NCBI GenBank assembly: GCA_964247055.1
Contig: OZ176051.1
Span: forward strand, 6,324,001-6,388,000
Direction: 5' to 3'
From: Paragordius varius
Taxonomy: Eukaryota; Nematomorpha
DNA length: 64,000 nt
The position numbers and the translations under genes are program-made. A model generated the notes under the pieces. It saw only the letters and a list, made by a program, of their open reading frames with translations. It did not search any database and had not been told where the DNA came from. This document shows, piece by piece, positions 38,401 to 53,100 of this stretch; position 1 is the first letter of the stretch; every line of letters starts with the position of its first letter.

Positions 38401-41400
38401 GGCAATAAGTTATAAGTTTACTTTGAAGTGTCTTTCAATGATGAAACTGGTGTCAATGGACGTGATTGATGGGACATATTTTCTGCGGATAATCAATTTT
38501 AAACATTTTAGAGAATCAAATCAAAATTAATTCATTTATATCCAAAAAACAACCTTCAATCTTAGACAGTCTTGGTGAGATTCGTTGTCTTGTAACATTA
38601 TTATTCTTTTCAGTGTTTGATTGAAATTTAGTTTGATTTACGAGATTAGTTCTTTCTAACTCAGGCACCGGGACTAAATGCACGGGTATACGGGAATCAT
38701 CATATTTATCCCTAGGGATTGGGTAACCCAATGGACTTATGAATTGACCTGGTAAGTTTGTGGATGAACTTATTGCAATACCACCATCTGGTAAATCTAA
38801 AAGTTTTTTTGTTAATGAAATGAATATTTATTATATATATTTGTAATTTTTCACACAAAAAAATATTTTTTTAATTACATTGTTTAAATCTAATCAAAAT
38901 GGTCTATAATAAAATTAAATAAAAAAAAAACGTTTGTCAATGTAAATAGCTGATGCATCTTGTTGATTTGTTGGTGTAGACATTGGAAGAACATTGGTAT
39001 GATGTTTAACTGCGGCTAAATTTTAATAAATTCGGATTCCATATTTATTATAATATATGTTAAAAAGATATAAAATTACTAATATTCATCCGAATAAAAC
39101 TGACATTATAATGTATCGCAATTATATATATATTTTTATATACAACATAACCACATAATTACAAGGACAAAAACAAACACATATAAAAATGTAAAAAAAA
39201 ATATTTGACCCATAGTGGCAAATGCTAGCTTGCGGAACGTTTTATAGGGAGATTTTGCATTAACTATTATATCATCATAAAGATTAAGTTAATTATTTAT
39301 CCAAAAACTTAATCATTTATTTTAAAATACCTAAATTTAATCGTATTCATTGCCAAAATGTAACTATTTAATTTAAACCTGATGCCTTGCAAAAAACTTT
39401 GGTAGAAAGGAATTCTTTAAAGCGTTGAGCATAAAATGATGGTCGATGTACGGACACTGTATCCTAAATACATAATAAAATTAAAATTTTAACGACAAAT
39501 CATAAAAACGGAAAAGACAAATATTTGTTTGTTATTATTGAAATTTTGTTTTGGAGAGATATAAACTGGTAACCAGATTCGTAATTAGAGATGTATGAAT
39601 AGAATCAGTTAAAAAGTTTGGCTGTCTTTATAAAAATCATTTTTGTCCTTTTTTTACCGCCTTAATAATAATGGACTTTACTATATTACGAATTCAATCA
39701 TAAAAAATAATTTATATATTTTTGACAAAAATGTTAAAAAAAGTAAAAAAAATTACTCCGTCATGAAGGATGCTTTTGAAGGTGTGTTCAATTTTTTTCT
39801 TGAATTCATAGCATTGTAATATGTCTATGATACCAATAAAACATAGCAATCTTTCACCTTGTGCATTGCGGGCCGGAATACCACCAGGTCTAAAATAAAT
39901 TATAGCTTAAATAAGGTGTAAACTTATTTATCAGACCAAAAAATAAATATGATGGCTTATAAATGGATTGGTTACAAACAGTACAATATGGCAATATATG
40001 AAACTATAATTTGTAAGAGAATAATATTTATTTAAAAAGTGGGCAATATATGATTAATCATTCAAAATGGTCAATTTTTAGATGTTTTAACTGAGTTTGA
40101 CCCATCGAAAAAAAATAATAACCGGCTTGACTGCAGTATTTAAGGTCAAAGCAGTCATCATTGTTTTAAATAAAAAATACATGGTACTAAACCAAAAGTA
40201 AAAATTTAACCGTTCAAATCCGTTATCATATATCCAATAAAAAATTTATGCAAATTTAATGATAAAATTAAAATTTTATTATTATACTACCGCAACAAGT
40301 TTTACTTCAATATGGTCTGTAAATTTTAACTACTAGGTTTAAAATTTTTGCTTGGTTATTATTTTTGTAAGCGGTCAGACCTAACCCTTTAACATTTTTT
40401 AAAACGAAATTTAAGTAATTTTTATTCGAAAGCGATCAAATTAAAATTTTATTCATAAGAACCGGTAAAACAACTCAAAAAGATTTTAACTTATATAATT
40501 ATTATTATTATATATATGTTATAATTCAAGAAAAAAGGAGCATTAGAATTTACGGAACATCGTCATCTGTTTCATATTCGTCCGTTGTGTCGTCGTTAAA
40601 AGGACCGCCTATATCAAATAAAAATGAAACGAAATAGATATAAAAATATTTTATTTAGTTTGAGCTAAAGATTAAGAATATTTATATTATTTAATAAAAC
40701 ATTATGTAAGATATGATTCACATTATTTTTGACCAATCGGAAATACAGTACATATGATATTAAACAAATTTAGTCCATGGCTAAATAACCAGATTAAATG
40801 TTAAAAGGTAGGTAAAAATTGTTTATTCTCAACCATTTGTTGTTTTTTACCCATACGCTACTGTATTGCCAATTGCCCAACAATAATGTTAATTGACTAA
40901 CAATAAAGTGTATATTTATTGAAATATTAATGATTTTTATAAAAAAAGTATTATCAAATAATTTTCATTTACCAGAATCACCTCTGGTAGAATTGAGAGG
41001 TGGCTTTGGAGAAGATGGTCCACGACCATCAGCTTGTATACTTTCCATAGCTGTGGAATAAGCTTTTATCACGCGTTTATGATGTGGTCTTTTTATTGTC
41101 ACCTAATATTCCGAGGAAAAAAATTAGTGTGCAATTAAAAATATTTTTTTGGTAACTTACTTAGAAAAAAGTATTAATTATATGGAAAATGAGGGAAAAA
41201 TCCCATATATTGTGTAAAGTCTCCATTTTTAACCAAAAAAAAGAATAAAGAGGAATTATTATATCACGAAAATCGTCAGAAAAAATTTAACCTTAGTATC
41301 TTTTAAAAAAATAATTAGAGAGTCAACATCAATTATAGCAATTAATTTTCAGTAGGTCATATTCAACTATTTACTATAAAATAACATATTGATTACATAA

Positions 41401-44400
41401 CCAAATATGTAAAAAAGCACCGGAAAACAATTTTTTTTCTTATAAGTAGGGTTAGGTTTTTAACGAGAAAATAATGGCAAGTTTGACCGCATATAAATGC
41501 AATAATTTAGAGTTAGTAACATGATTGTAAAAAGGTGTGGTTGCTAAACCAAACAAAATAAAATCGTCAATCGTTTAAATTGTTTTTCAAACTAATTAAA
41601 AAGATAAAATATATAACCAGATTATTTAATATTAATTTGAAATAATTTCGCATAAAACTTGGGTTTAAATTAATTATAACTATAAAACCCAAACCTAACT
41701 TCAAGCACATACCCTAGGTGAATTCAATAGTTCCGTATTTTGATTTCGAGTCACATCATTTGATTGTTGAAAAGATTGATTAGTCGATTTATTTAATGGA
41801 AGGTGTGAATTATTCATTGTTTTAAGTGGTATATCACCGCCTGTGGGCGAGGATGTACCAGAGTTATTGGCTCCTTCAGAGGTTAAAGATTGATTAGTTA
41901 TTTCAAATTCTGCACGTTTTTCTTTGGCTAATAACTAACACAAAATGGATTTTTTATAAAAAAATCTCTAGTTTATTTAATTTATAAAATATATATATGC
42001 ATAATTTTCCCATCTCTACTGCTATTAGTTCTGGGCTGGCAAGTGTTTAAGGCCTTCATGACTCAATTTTAGATGAAAAAATGACTATATATATATATAT
42101 ATATTGAAAATTATTATATCCATAAAAAAGTCTAAAAAATTATTATATTCATAATTCACTGTTAGCCTTACGAATGATTAAAACCCTTCAAGAGAACAAA
42201 GTTTTTACGCTTAAGATAAAAGCACTTCTCTATCCAAATTTTAAAAAAGAACTATAAATTTTTTTGCAACGATAGCCATGCTTTTTAATGATATTTTTTA
42301 TGTAAGCTATTTCAATTAAATAGGTTAAATTTGATGATAAAAATTCATATAGTTTTTACATTTCTATAATTTTAAATTTATAGTACTGCACAATTTTTTA
42401 ATAAATCCTGTTATTTGCTTTGCGAAAAGGAATGTTTGAAGCCTGCATGAGTCCTTTAAATTTTTGTTTTTAAACGCCTATAATTATATTTTCTCATTTT
42501 TTGTCATTTTTTATTGCGCCGCCCGTGTTTTATTTTACATAAAAGATGTTTAACTGTAATTTTTGTCAAAAATAATTTTATAAAATATATTTTTTCTCTC
42601 AAACGATTGAAAAAATGAACATTTTAAAAAGATTACCCGTTTTTCACGTAACCGCAAATCAATATTGTGAATACCCATTAGTAAACTGTAATCCATGATT
42701 TTAAAACTTTCCAGCACCTAGAAGTTAAGTGGAATAAAGTAAGTAAATTACTTTAATTCTTCCAAAATATATTTAAATAAATCATATATATGTATATATA
42801 TAAATCTAAATTACCAAGCAATCACGTTTCAGTGTTTTTATGAGAGCATCATATGTATCAGATTCAAGCATAATACCTAAAAATAAAACATATTTTAAAG
42901 GGTATGTGATTAAATATAATCCTGACACTTAAATATATTGTCTTTTTGGTGATAGTCTGCAAACTGTTGATAAAGATTTTCTTTTATTATTACCCTTACT
43001 ATTTTAATAATTTTTTAGTAATGCAAAGAGCTATCTTAATTTAATCACTAATAAATTTTATATGATATATCAATCAGTTTTATTTGTCTACAAAACTACA
43101 ATTAGACGTTAAATAACTGATCCATTTCAATGTTAATTTTCAAAAATTAATAAATTAAACATACCATCAGGATGTTTTTCCAAAAAATCCAAGTCTTTAT
43201 AGGTTGGGGTTGCTTTCATACATTCGTATTTACTGGCTTTGCGTTTAAACGTTGATCCCTTTAAATCATATTTTTCATGGATTTTTATGGATGATGGAAT
43301 CAGATTATTCATGATGAGTAAACGGATATTTTTTCCTCCACTCTAAACATTTAAAAATTGATATCATTAAATTTAAGATAATGAAAATAGAAGATATAAC
43401 TAATTATATACCTGATAACAATAGAGACCAAAAAATTTAGGTAACAAGGTGCGAGGGTTTTGATTCAAATTCTATATGTCAGAATATATAAAAATTATTA
43501 CATAAAAATTATAATTCTCAAAAAAACTCTCTAAATATTGCCCATATTACGTGTTTTATAAACTTGATAAGGTTTGAGTCTATTTAATTATGTAAATAAT
43601 CAAACATAATTTAATATAGAGGATGTGTTTTTCATTATAAAACTTTTTTATATATAATATCCTGAGAATTGTTACTAAAATGCTGGCTACCTTCCCTGAA
43701 TGTGGCTACTCAAAATATTTTATATTAATTAAAGAGTGTTTTACAGTATTTTTCCTATATAATGTTTTCATTCTAGAATAAATCAAGTATAAGTCAAACA
43801 TTTGTCCCATTTATATACCCTATAATACCCGGGTAGCACTATTTACAATAAGTTAACCACATATTGCTGAATCAATTACCAAATTTTATTATAACAAAGG
43901 AAGGGTTTAATGTAATTAATTTTCCTTTATATAAAACAAAATTTATATATCCTCACATTTTAACCCAAAATAAGCAAGCTATCTTATTACCATATAATAT
44001 CCAGGTAAGATTTCTCCTGTAAATTTATGACAAAAAATTGATTATAAAATATTAGTACTTTAAATTATATTAATGTAAGCTATTTTCTCTATATAACAGA
44101 TCATTTATATACCATATAATATCCGGGGAGCAATTTTTCCAAAAAACTAGCTTCTTTCCTTTGAACCGTTTTTAAGATGAATTCGTCATCACAAGTAACG
44201 AAAAAAACTGATCCGGAAGCACCTGGGTTTGAGAGTTCCCGTGGCGGTTGGGCACATAACGAAATCTTTGAGTAAAATATAAAATGTTAATAATAAAAGT
44301 TAGTTATTTGTAAGATACAATTTGAAAAAAAGTTAATTATTTCAGTTATTTTTCTACAAAGTATATTCATATATTTTAATCCTTAATTTTCATATATTAC

Positions 44401-47083
44401 TTACATAATTACGGTTGTATAGTATAATGGCATAAAAGTTACGCCTGACAACCATAATTACATAAGTTTATTATGGAAAAATATGGATAAAAATAAAATT
44501 GTTTAAAAAAACAAATCCAAAAGTTCACAAATAAGGAACATTAAATCATTTCTTTAAATTTTATTAATAAATATACCAAAAAATCTTCAGTTTTTATGCC
44601 AAACAATTCTCGAAAGTATCGAAAAGCAACCGGGGCGTATGTTTTGAATTTAAAATCGGCATATTCATGGGCTGCAGTTGTTGAACTCCCTTCCCTTATA
44701 TACGGAAAAAAATAAAAATTAATATTTTTTAAATGATATTATTGCTTTATTATAGTTTTATAGTGCTTTAGCTCTTAATTTATAAAAAAATCAATTTTTA
44801 TAAAATATGTGTTATAAAAATTTTCCTTTATGAGTTTAAGATTACTCTAAAATTAACATAAAATTTCATGGATATTTTGAAAAAAGATTAGCAATATTTT
44901 TTTTGACAAAACATTTTATGCATCTATTTAAACATAAAATATGGTGTTAAAGAAAGGAGGACAATACAAAAAAACTTTTTTGCGCGATCGATAAAACTAA
45001 AGTAGTGTTTATAAAAATATATGCACAAAATACAATTCCAAAAGAACCAAAACACAAAAACAGAGGAATAAATTTTATTAATTTTGTACTTGGCCACAAA
45101 TTTTAAGAGCCTAAAAAATTTGAAAAAATGCAATTTTACCTTATAAACAAACCAAAAAACAGTATTTATTCTGTAAAAATAGCAACTTTCAAAAAAATCA
45201 AAAAACTATTAAATATAATTTTTTGCGAAAAATTAATCTTTAATACTTTGGGAAAGTGACAACTTCAATCATTGTGAAGTCTTGCATGAGAACATCCCTT
45301 TGAGGTTTGGAAGAAAGAGAACCAATCGAATGATTTAAACCAAGTTGAATAGCTTGAAGTAATCGAGACGATTCAACCTATATATATAAATAGGTTTTAT
45401 GTAGAATTTTTAGATGTTTTTCAAAAATCTATGTATGTTTACTAAACTGTTTTAGCATAAGGTGTCCTTAAATAATTGATCAATTATCAAGAATTAGGTT
45501 ATATTTATTATTTCTAAAACATCGATTCGAAAAAAAGTTTTTTCAGCGCCAATATTTAAAAAGTGGTTTTGAGGAGTTTATGGTATTAAAGTTATTGTTT
45601 TAAATATTATTGTTAAATAAATATGTATAGTTGATTGTTTTTACAATATGTAAGGAGAGTATTGATCATAGAATGAACATCCAGGACAGTTAAAATACAA
45701 AAAATTGCACATTTTACATATCAAACCTTATTATAAATATACCTCGTAATGCCTTAGTAAAAGTTATGATAATAAATAGTAATAATTATGTAATTTACCT
45801 TTTTATATGTGACATTTCCTTCCTCATCAACGCGTCGATGACCAATCTTTTTTTGTCGTTCACTGATAATTTTGATGGCTTCTTTACGTGTTAATGGTCG
45901 AGGCATTATTTCGTTTTCATCTAAATTTTCTTCGCCGTATTCGTTTTCATTTTCGATTTCACTGGAAATTTTGTCATACGCCCTGTCATTTATTTCGGTT
46001 TGACCGTTAGGTACGTATGTTGTAGGGTGAGTATATGGATGCAGGATTTGATTAGGGGGTAAATAAGATGAATCTTTATCTTGCATTACCTAATATAAAC
46101 ACACATTATTCAAAGAATAACCAAGATCAGTGGTACTTAAACCAAGGCCGTAAGGTTCTTTTAATGGCTCTGAATAATTTATATTTTACTGTATGTTAAG
46201 CAGCTATGATTATATATCGGTTAATGGTGGAATGCTCTTAAGCAAGAAAATATTAAATTAGGCCCTTTTAAAACCTTTACTGCTGGTTTAAAGTGCCTTT
46301 AGATGTAAAGGTAATTGGCCTTTAATTGTATTAAGCAGCCATGAAACCTTAAACACTCGCCACACAAGGCAGCTTGATGTTGGAATTGTGTAGTTTGTAC
46401 GACTACATCTCTACTTCTAAGATGAAAACTAGTGTTACTGCCCAAAAATTTTTAAGGGCCAAGAATAATTTATTTTTTTGTCTTAAAGGCCATAATAAGG
46501 AGATAACATAGCTGTTCACATTCTTTTAATATTTCAGATAAATCAAAAAATTTAATAAATAATTTAGGACTAAAAAAGACTTTTTAGGGCCGCAATTTTA
46601 CTTAAACCATGCAAAACAGAAACATATTTGGATATTTATTTAAGAAATTATGTCTAAGGTGGCGATAAAGAGTAATTTTAAGAAATAGTTTAATACAATC
46701 ATATGGAATTTAAAATCTAAATTGATAAGCAACCGTAAATACCCTCGTTGATTTATAGTTTAGTATTTTATTTTATTAGATAAAATAGATAATAGCCATA
46801 TATTATATTGATAAAACCAAATTGTTAAAAATAATATAAACCTCTTATTAAACATGTTTTATAGAAAAAATACTTCGGACACCATTTGTTGGTAAGATTT
46901 ATCGCGAAATTTATACATATTTTTGTCGATGGTCTTTTGCAGCTCTATATCCATAGGATTGAATTCGTTTAAATCTTCGTTAACAAAATATGGATATGGA
47001 TTTCCATTGACCGGAGAAGGGGGATAACCTTTCAATTTCTCAGATTGTTTTGTATCCATCGAATTCGGTTCAGTTTGGTGCAT
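35454..47083 (-). CDS. PIP5K: Type I phosphatidylinositol 4-phosphate 5-kinase
   Basis: Makes PI(4,5)P2 from PI4P at the plasma membrane. Twenty-three exons join in phase (1349 residues if started at 47083, 1341 at Met 47059): 46874-47083, 45799-46089, 45247-45377, 44577-44694, 44113-44265, 43412-43471, 43165-43342, 42815-42876, 42637-42717, 41713-41934, 40973-41102, 40554-40608, 39757-39889, 39379-39463, 38932-39015, 38554-38796, 38422-38482, 37819-38319, 37294-37656, 36950-37111, 36754-36863, 36146-36475, 35454-35740. Kinase landmarks: [43 protein letters not shown], the nucleotide loop [10 protein letters not shown] (265-269) with Lys 282, [12 protein letters not shown] (347), [13 protein letters not shown] (409), [23 protein letters not shown] and [12 protein letters not shown]. 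The last 710 residues are an Asn/Ser/Pro-rich disordered tail (for example RTPPPDYDS), far longer than usual. Exon 1 and the exon-15 donor are the least certain parts. Confidence 0.9.
35773..35867. mobile_element. Short Tc1-like MITE in the last PIP5K intron
   Basis: The left end reads AGTAGCGTATGGTGCATAA (first base of CAGT changed). The right end is the inverse TCAAACGCTACTG followed by TA. It is about 95 bp long, non-coding, 33 bp from the last exon. Confidence 0.6.
40746..40863. mobile_element. Tc1-like MITE in a PIP5K intron
   Basis: TA-flanked. The left end CAGTACATATGATATTAAAC is mutated; the right end is the intact CCCATACGCTACTG. Internal TTAGTCCATGG resembles the subfamily at 14558-14716. 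Confidence 0.6.
42036..42062 (-). repeat. Short dispersed motif
   Basis: On the minus strand this reads CATGAAGGCCTTAAACACTT. Related copies are CATGAAAGCTTAAACACTCG (21855, +) and CATGAAACCTTAAACACTCG (46340, +). Each has a TAGAGATG-, TAGGGATG- or CTACATCTCTA-like block further on. Probably the end of an unclassified repeat. Confidence 0.4.
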
Positions 47084-47165
47084 TGCAAAAAATAATATTT
47101 GGTTTTATCACACCTTCAAAGATCCGAAAAAAATGCAAAAAAACATTTGTTGGCACTATTTTGTC
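47060..47165. promoter_or_regulatory. Putative bidirectional promoter, PIP5K / FNTB
   Basis: The PIP5K reading frame starts leftward at 47059 or 47083, and FTase beta rightward at 47133 or 47166. At most 106 bp separate the start codons. No TATA box pair is evident. The role as a shared promoter is inferred from spacing only; 5' UTR exons lying elsewhere would change this. Confidence 0.4.
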
Positions 47166-50100
47166 ATGTCATATGGTACCCCTACTGAAAGCGATCCTAC
47201 TAGCCATGCTTTCTCAGATAACATTACGGAAACGGATTTGGAAACAGTTAAATATTTTAATGATTGCAGTAGGAAAAAGTCCGTATTCAAATATTAAAGC
47301 TTCTAAGCTCCGGAAAAAGTTTAACCTTTTTACAATATAGGTTGTCTAAACCATAATCACGTTAAATTTTTAAAAAATGGTTTGAAAGGATTAGATGCGT
47401 CTTATGAGGTAAATTTTACTGTTAAGTAGAGTGTTTAGAGGCTAGTCAAACTTGGCTAGCTTATTGGATTATTCATAGTCTAGTGATATTGGACGAAGAC
47501 ATATCTACCGAAACGCAAGAAAAGTTTTTTGAGATAAAATGATATTAGATTGATCGAATTTCTTAATTCCTGTCAAAATTTATCAGGAGGATTTGGAGGT
47601 AAGCAATTATATATTTTAGGCGGACCACATCAAATTTCGCATTTAGCAGCCACATATGCAGGCGTTAATGCACTATGTTCGCTTAAAAGCTTTAAAGCCT
47701 ATGATATTATTGATAGGTAACTAATCTTCTGGTGTTCATATTTTATTTTTATAAAATATATTAAAAATTTAAAATATGCCAAAATTTAAAATACTTTTTG
47801 TATCATGTTTATCAGTTTACATTAAAAAAATTCTATATTTTTTATGATACAAGGGCTATTTTATTATTCACCATATGTATTATTTATATTTAGTCCGATT
47901 TAATGTGCCTTATAATATTTACTTATAGAGCTTTTTATCGTATTATTTTGTCATTTTCTGGGATATTATATCACTGGGATCAATACATTAATTTCAGTCT
48001 TTTGTTTATCAAATAAAGATAGTTGGCGACCCCAAGTTTTTATTTTACGAAAAAAGATTGTTAGTATTTATTATTATATTATTATGAACCTGTATCTTAT
48101 TAAATTTATCAGGACATATGTTTTTTAAATTAATTTTAAACCTGCTTCACGAGTTATTCAAATGGTAAATTTTTCGTGGCATTAATTATTTAAGTATAAT
48201 AAATTTTGATGATGATTGGATAAAGTGTTAAGAAGTTAAATTTAAGTATATGAATATTTTCGATTATTAATGATATATGTTTTTTAATTCTCTATGCAAA
48301 TTGGTTTTTATAGGTAACATTCAAATATTTCACATTTTTATGGTATTCCTGTGCTAAAGGACTTGATTAAAAATATTAAATGTTGTGTTCTGACCACTCA
48401 GAAGTGGTAGGGATATATTAACAACGCTTGAAAAATTTTGCATATTGATCCATCAATTTATTTATTTTGTAAAATATATTCATTAATACTTTAGCCATTT
48501 GTAGGAGTTACATAATGCCAAAAGCTTTAAACTATTACCTGGTAAATATATTCTAAAATAGGATTTTCTTGAAATATCAAAAATAATGGTCCCTTAACCT
48601 GATAACTGTTCATCAACTGTTGCTTAATAACATCCAGCATTATATTTTGAATTATTGATAAAAAAAGTTTTCATAGTGTTTTTGATATGGCTTTGGCATT
48701 TTTAGCTGTTACCCTAAAAAGATTTGATATTGGATTGTTAAACAAATTTCTTGAGAGTACGCTGTAAATAAGCAAACCCCTAGCAATCAAAATACCTATA
48801 AAATATTTAGAAAGTATACCTCCAGGCATATCAAATTCTTCTCTAATTTCAAGTCAATCCAGTTTTCTGACTAAGCGAATTTTTACATATAATTATTAAA
48901 TACTTTATTTCATTTATATAACTGAAAATATGGTTAGCGGTTCGTATATATTTGCTTTACTCCTCGGATGATAATTTTATTTTTGAGATTCGTTGTGGTA
49001 AATCTATGAGAATGATTTGGTTGGAATAAGTTAGATTTTCCACCATGTTAGAATCGGGAAAATATTTTTAAATACCCGATTCCGAAAATGAGGAGCCAAT
49101 ATTCTCTTATCGATCAAAAAATTTCTGCATTCAAAATTAGCCGAAAATTCTTATTACAATAAAACCTTCGCAACACTGAAACTACTAACGTTTTAAGCGA
49201 AATTTTACAGGAACTTAGATTATTTAAACTTTAAAAATTACATTTGAATAAAGTGGAATATCTAGCTTATTTTAAATCACTTTTTTGTATTAAACGAAAT
49301 TCTACAAAAATAAAAAAATCTAATTTGATTCATTTTATTCCCGGCCCCAAATCAATCATCAATGAACCGCTAATCATATTATATCTACTATAACTATTGA
49401 AATTTAGAATTTCATAATTAATATAAGAATTCGCTCATTAAAAAACTGGACTAACTTGAATTAGAAAGAATTAAATACGTTTTAAGATATATTTTCTATA
49501 TTATAGGTATTTTGATTGCTATAGGCGTTCGCTATTTATATACCCTTGACAGATTTGTTTTACAATATCAGATATACCTTTAACATGGTAGCGTAAAGCA
49601 GATTTATTAAATTTATTTCAGATTTGATAAACTAAGGGATAGCCATATCAGAAATATTACGGTCTGATTATCAATTAGACATATTATAAATATTGTTTAA
49701 TAAAACTTTCCTTAATTTGTATAAACGTAAAATTAGATATTCTCAAATTAAACTGAGCAAAGATTCAAAATATGTTTACTTAAAATTTATGTTCAACGTT
49801 TAACAAAAATCATCTTTCAAATATGTGATACATATCTTCTATCAAATAAAATAAAAACTTCCCAGGAATTAAATTCGTACAAGCCATATTTAATTAAATT
49901 CAAAAAGCAAATTTCTTTATCAATTAATTAATTTATGGCTTTATAAGAATATCAAGGAAATTAAATACCCGTGCGGAGTTTGTAGACTAAATGTTGGATT
50001 TGATTCAATTCTCTGTTTTACATTTAAAAAATGGTGTCACAAAAATTACAAACATAAACGGCACACTCCGAATACTCAAGTTTTAAATGCCACACATTCT

Positions 50101-53100
50101 TAAAACATTCAACGACCCTATCATTTAAGCATATTGCCCTAATTACAACCTTTGAAGTTGTAAACGGGTTTACCTCTGTGCGTGACAAAGTTACATCAGA
50201 ATCCTTAAACGTGCAATTAATGCCAAAATAATAGTGCCTGAGGAAAATATTATCAGCTAAAATACGTAGTAAAACAAAAGCACATACCCATAAAACAAAA
50301 GGCTTAATTTATAAAATGGGTATAAGACCAGTTTTGACATATACCTCGAAAATCATCGCGTTAACACCAACACAAGAAAAGCGTTTTATGAGTGCAGACA
50401 TATAATACGCCTGATGTCAATACAACTAAATCCCACAGATTTTCGGAATGACATACAAATGAAGCCAAACAAATGCATCCAATTCAAAAGAATGAGATAC
50501 TACGGTCACATTGACCGTATGAATGTTATAATCTAACTAGAACCTTATTCGACATCATCACACCAGGAAACAACAAACCCGGCCATCCTCGTTTAACTTA
50601 GGGTAAAAAAATTGATCTGGATTTACCAACAACTCAAACTGCTAAAAATTGATTATAATGATAAAGTTTTTTATCACAAAAAGCTGAATAGTTAACGATG
50701 ATATACCATCAAAACTAATTGTAAACAACATCTACGACAACAATTAACTTTAAAATATTCATGAGTTTTTAAATAAAAAATAGTCATAAATATAAACCTA
50801 AAATATCAGTATTATTACTTTAAGAAACAAAATTACCTTCACAATTCTTATGGTTTGGATGGTAATAATAGCAAAAGTAACATAATAAAGATTTACCTCA
50901 AGAGAAAGCCATTGTGAAGCATATTTTATTAATATATAGTTAGATCTGCTTATTATACAGTATGATTTTAGCGTCTGCCAAACTTTATTTCAACTATATT
51001 ATAGAATTAGTTTAGCAAATGGTATAATACTAACACCTAAAAATATTCTAGACTGCACATATGAAAGAGGATTGACGCCAGAATTACACAGGCTTATGAA
51101 GGATGTTTTGCCATCCAAATTGCATATATTATAGCAATTAATTTGTATTTACGTATTTAGATGGATAGTTTTTGGGATTAAAATGGTTTATCAAATTTAT
51201 GCTAAATGAAAATAGGTCTAGTTCTAATTTTTTATTATTATTAAAAATTATTACTAAATATTTTTGACATATTAATAAATACAGGTAAAAATATTACTGC
51301 GGTTTTATATATTTATGTAAATTTCATATTTTTAACTTTATGTTTTACATTGTTAATTATTATTAAATATTCAAAATTTTTAACACATTGATAAATACCT
51401 ATATAATATATATTTGTAATATTTAAAAGCATTGTGAATGTACTGTTATAGGCCATCTAATTAATGGTAAATAAACACGTGCTATTTTTCCTACAATCAT
51501 ATGACACACACAGAAAGAAATAAACAATATAATATAATTTTTCAGATACATCAATCGTCTCCAAGATATTACAAGTATCTGAGAGTGATATTATATTCAT
51601 AATTACAATTATTTTGAAAAAAATAACGGAAAAAATTCAAAAAACGCAGATGATATTTAACACATCTCTCATCAATAAACGTATACTAGTTTCGGGTCCA
51701 TAACTCTTTATCAGTACGTATCTATTGACGAGAGTTCACTTGAAATTCTGCTATATAATATGTCATAATACAACTTTTGGCTTTATTGAACAATATGTTT
51801 TAACATGCCTTTCATATATGTTTATCATCATTTATGCATTATTTAATATTTTTGCCATATTGATAATTACAGTTTAAAATATATGTAAAATCTATATTTT
51901 TTGTTTAATTTTGTTATTAATTACTAAAATGTTTGATGTATTGATGAATACAGGTAAAATACATGTGTTGCGGATTTATGTTAGAAATTTTTAAACAAAA
52001 TACAACAATGTATATCAAAACAACCACCTGATGTGACCATTGAGAATTAGAAATCGATTAACAAAAAACACCAAGATTTATAAACCACATTTGATAAGTA
52101 ATCTATAGAATTACTAAATATTGAAATAATTAATAAATCTAAATAAATTTTTTTAGAATATAAATGCCGATATTTTTGATGTATAATTAACAAATAGAAT
52201 AATATTTATATTAATGTTGGAAATTTTTTTTGTTATTGTATTTTGAGTAAAATTTATTTTATTGTCATTTTATAACAGATTAATAATTTTGGCATGACTG
52301 ATTCCACCACTGTAGGGCTCTTGTGGATAGATTTATGACATTATATATTGATGAGGTCTTATTATGTGGTTTAGACTCTTGGTGACTATAACCGATAAGA
52401 AATTATCATAGAGTGCCAAAAAAAATTTAGATAATGTAATTAATCCTGAAAATTTACAATTTTACCGTTATTCTGATGATTATATGTGCTAAAATATAAA
52501 AAAGAAGAAACATATAATAGTATTAAAAAGTAATATTACATATACCTCCTGTATTCTAGAACTTTGCATCATAATTTTATTAGCTATTGGGAGCTAAAAC
52601 ATTCATGAAAGGACACTAAACTTACCATCCATATTGATATTACCTTTACTAAATTTGCATAAAAAATTCCTCCTGAAAATAAATCAAAAATGATTCTGCA
52701 TATTTTTTCTACAGCCTACAAAATATGAAAAAGCTATGTGCTTTCACCAATGAAGTCAATGTATCGCGTATTAATGAAGGCTAACGATTCTGAAATTATT
52801 ATAGGATTACCATTGATGAGAGATGTTCATATATCATCTGCGTTTGTTAAAAAAATCCTTTATTTTCAACTATTGATATAATTTATTTATTTAACATTTA
52901 AATCTAAAAATTCGCATCCAAATACGTACATAAATTGTTACAATGTATGCAATAGTATTACAAAAATCCTTCATAAGCCTATGTTAATACTCACGTCAAT
53001 CCTCTTTCATATGTACAGATTAATATAATTTTGACCATTTGCTAAACTAATTCCTGCATTTGGCTGACTATAAAGTAAGTTGGCAGACACAAAAATGCTT

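Noticed and set aside
47050..47340. Plus-strand ORF, 96 aa, over the FTase start
   Set aside because: It is in a different frame from the FTase exons, contains no family motif, and reads through the first 72-nt intron.
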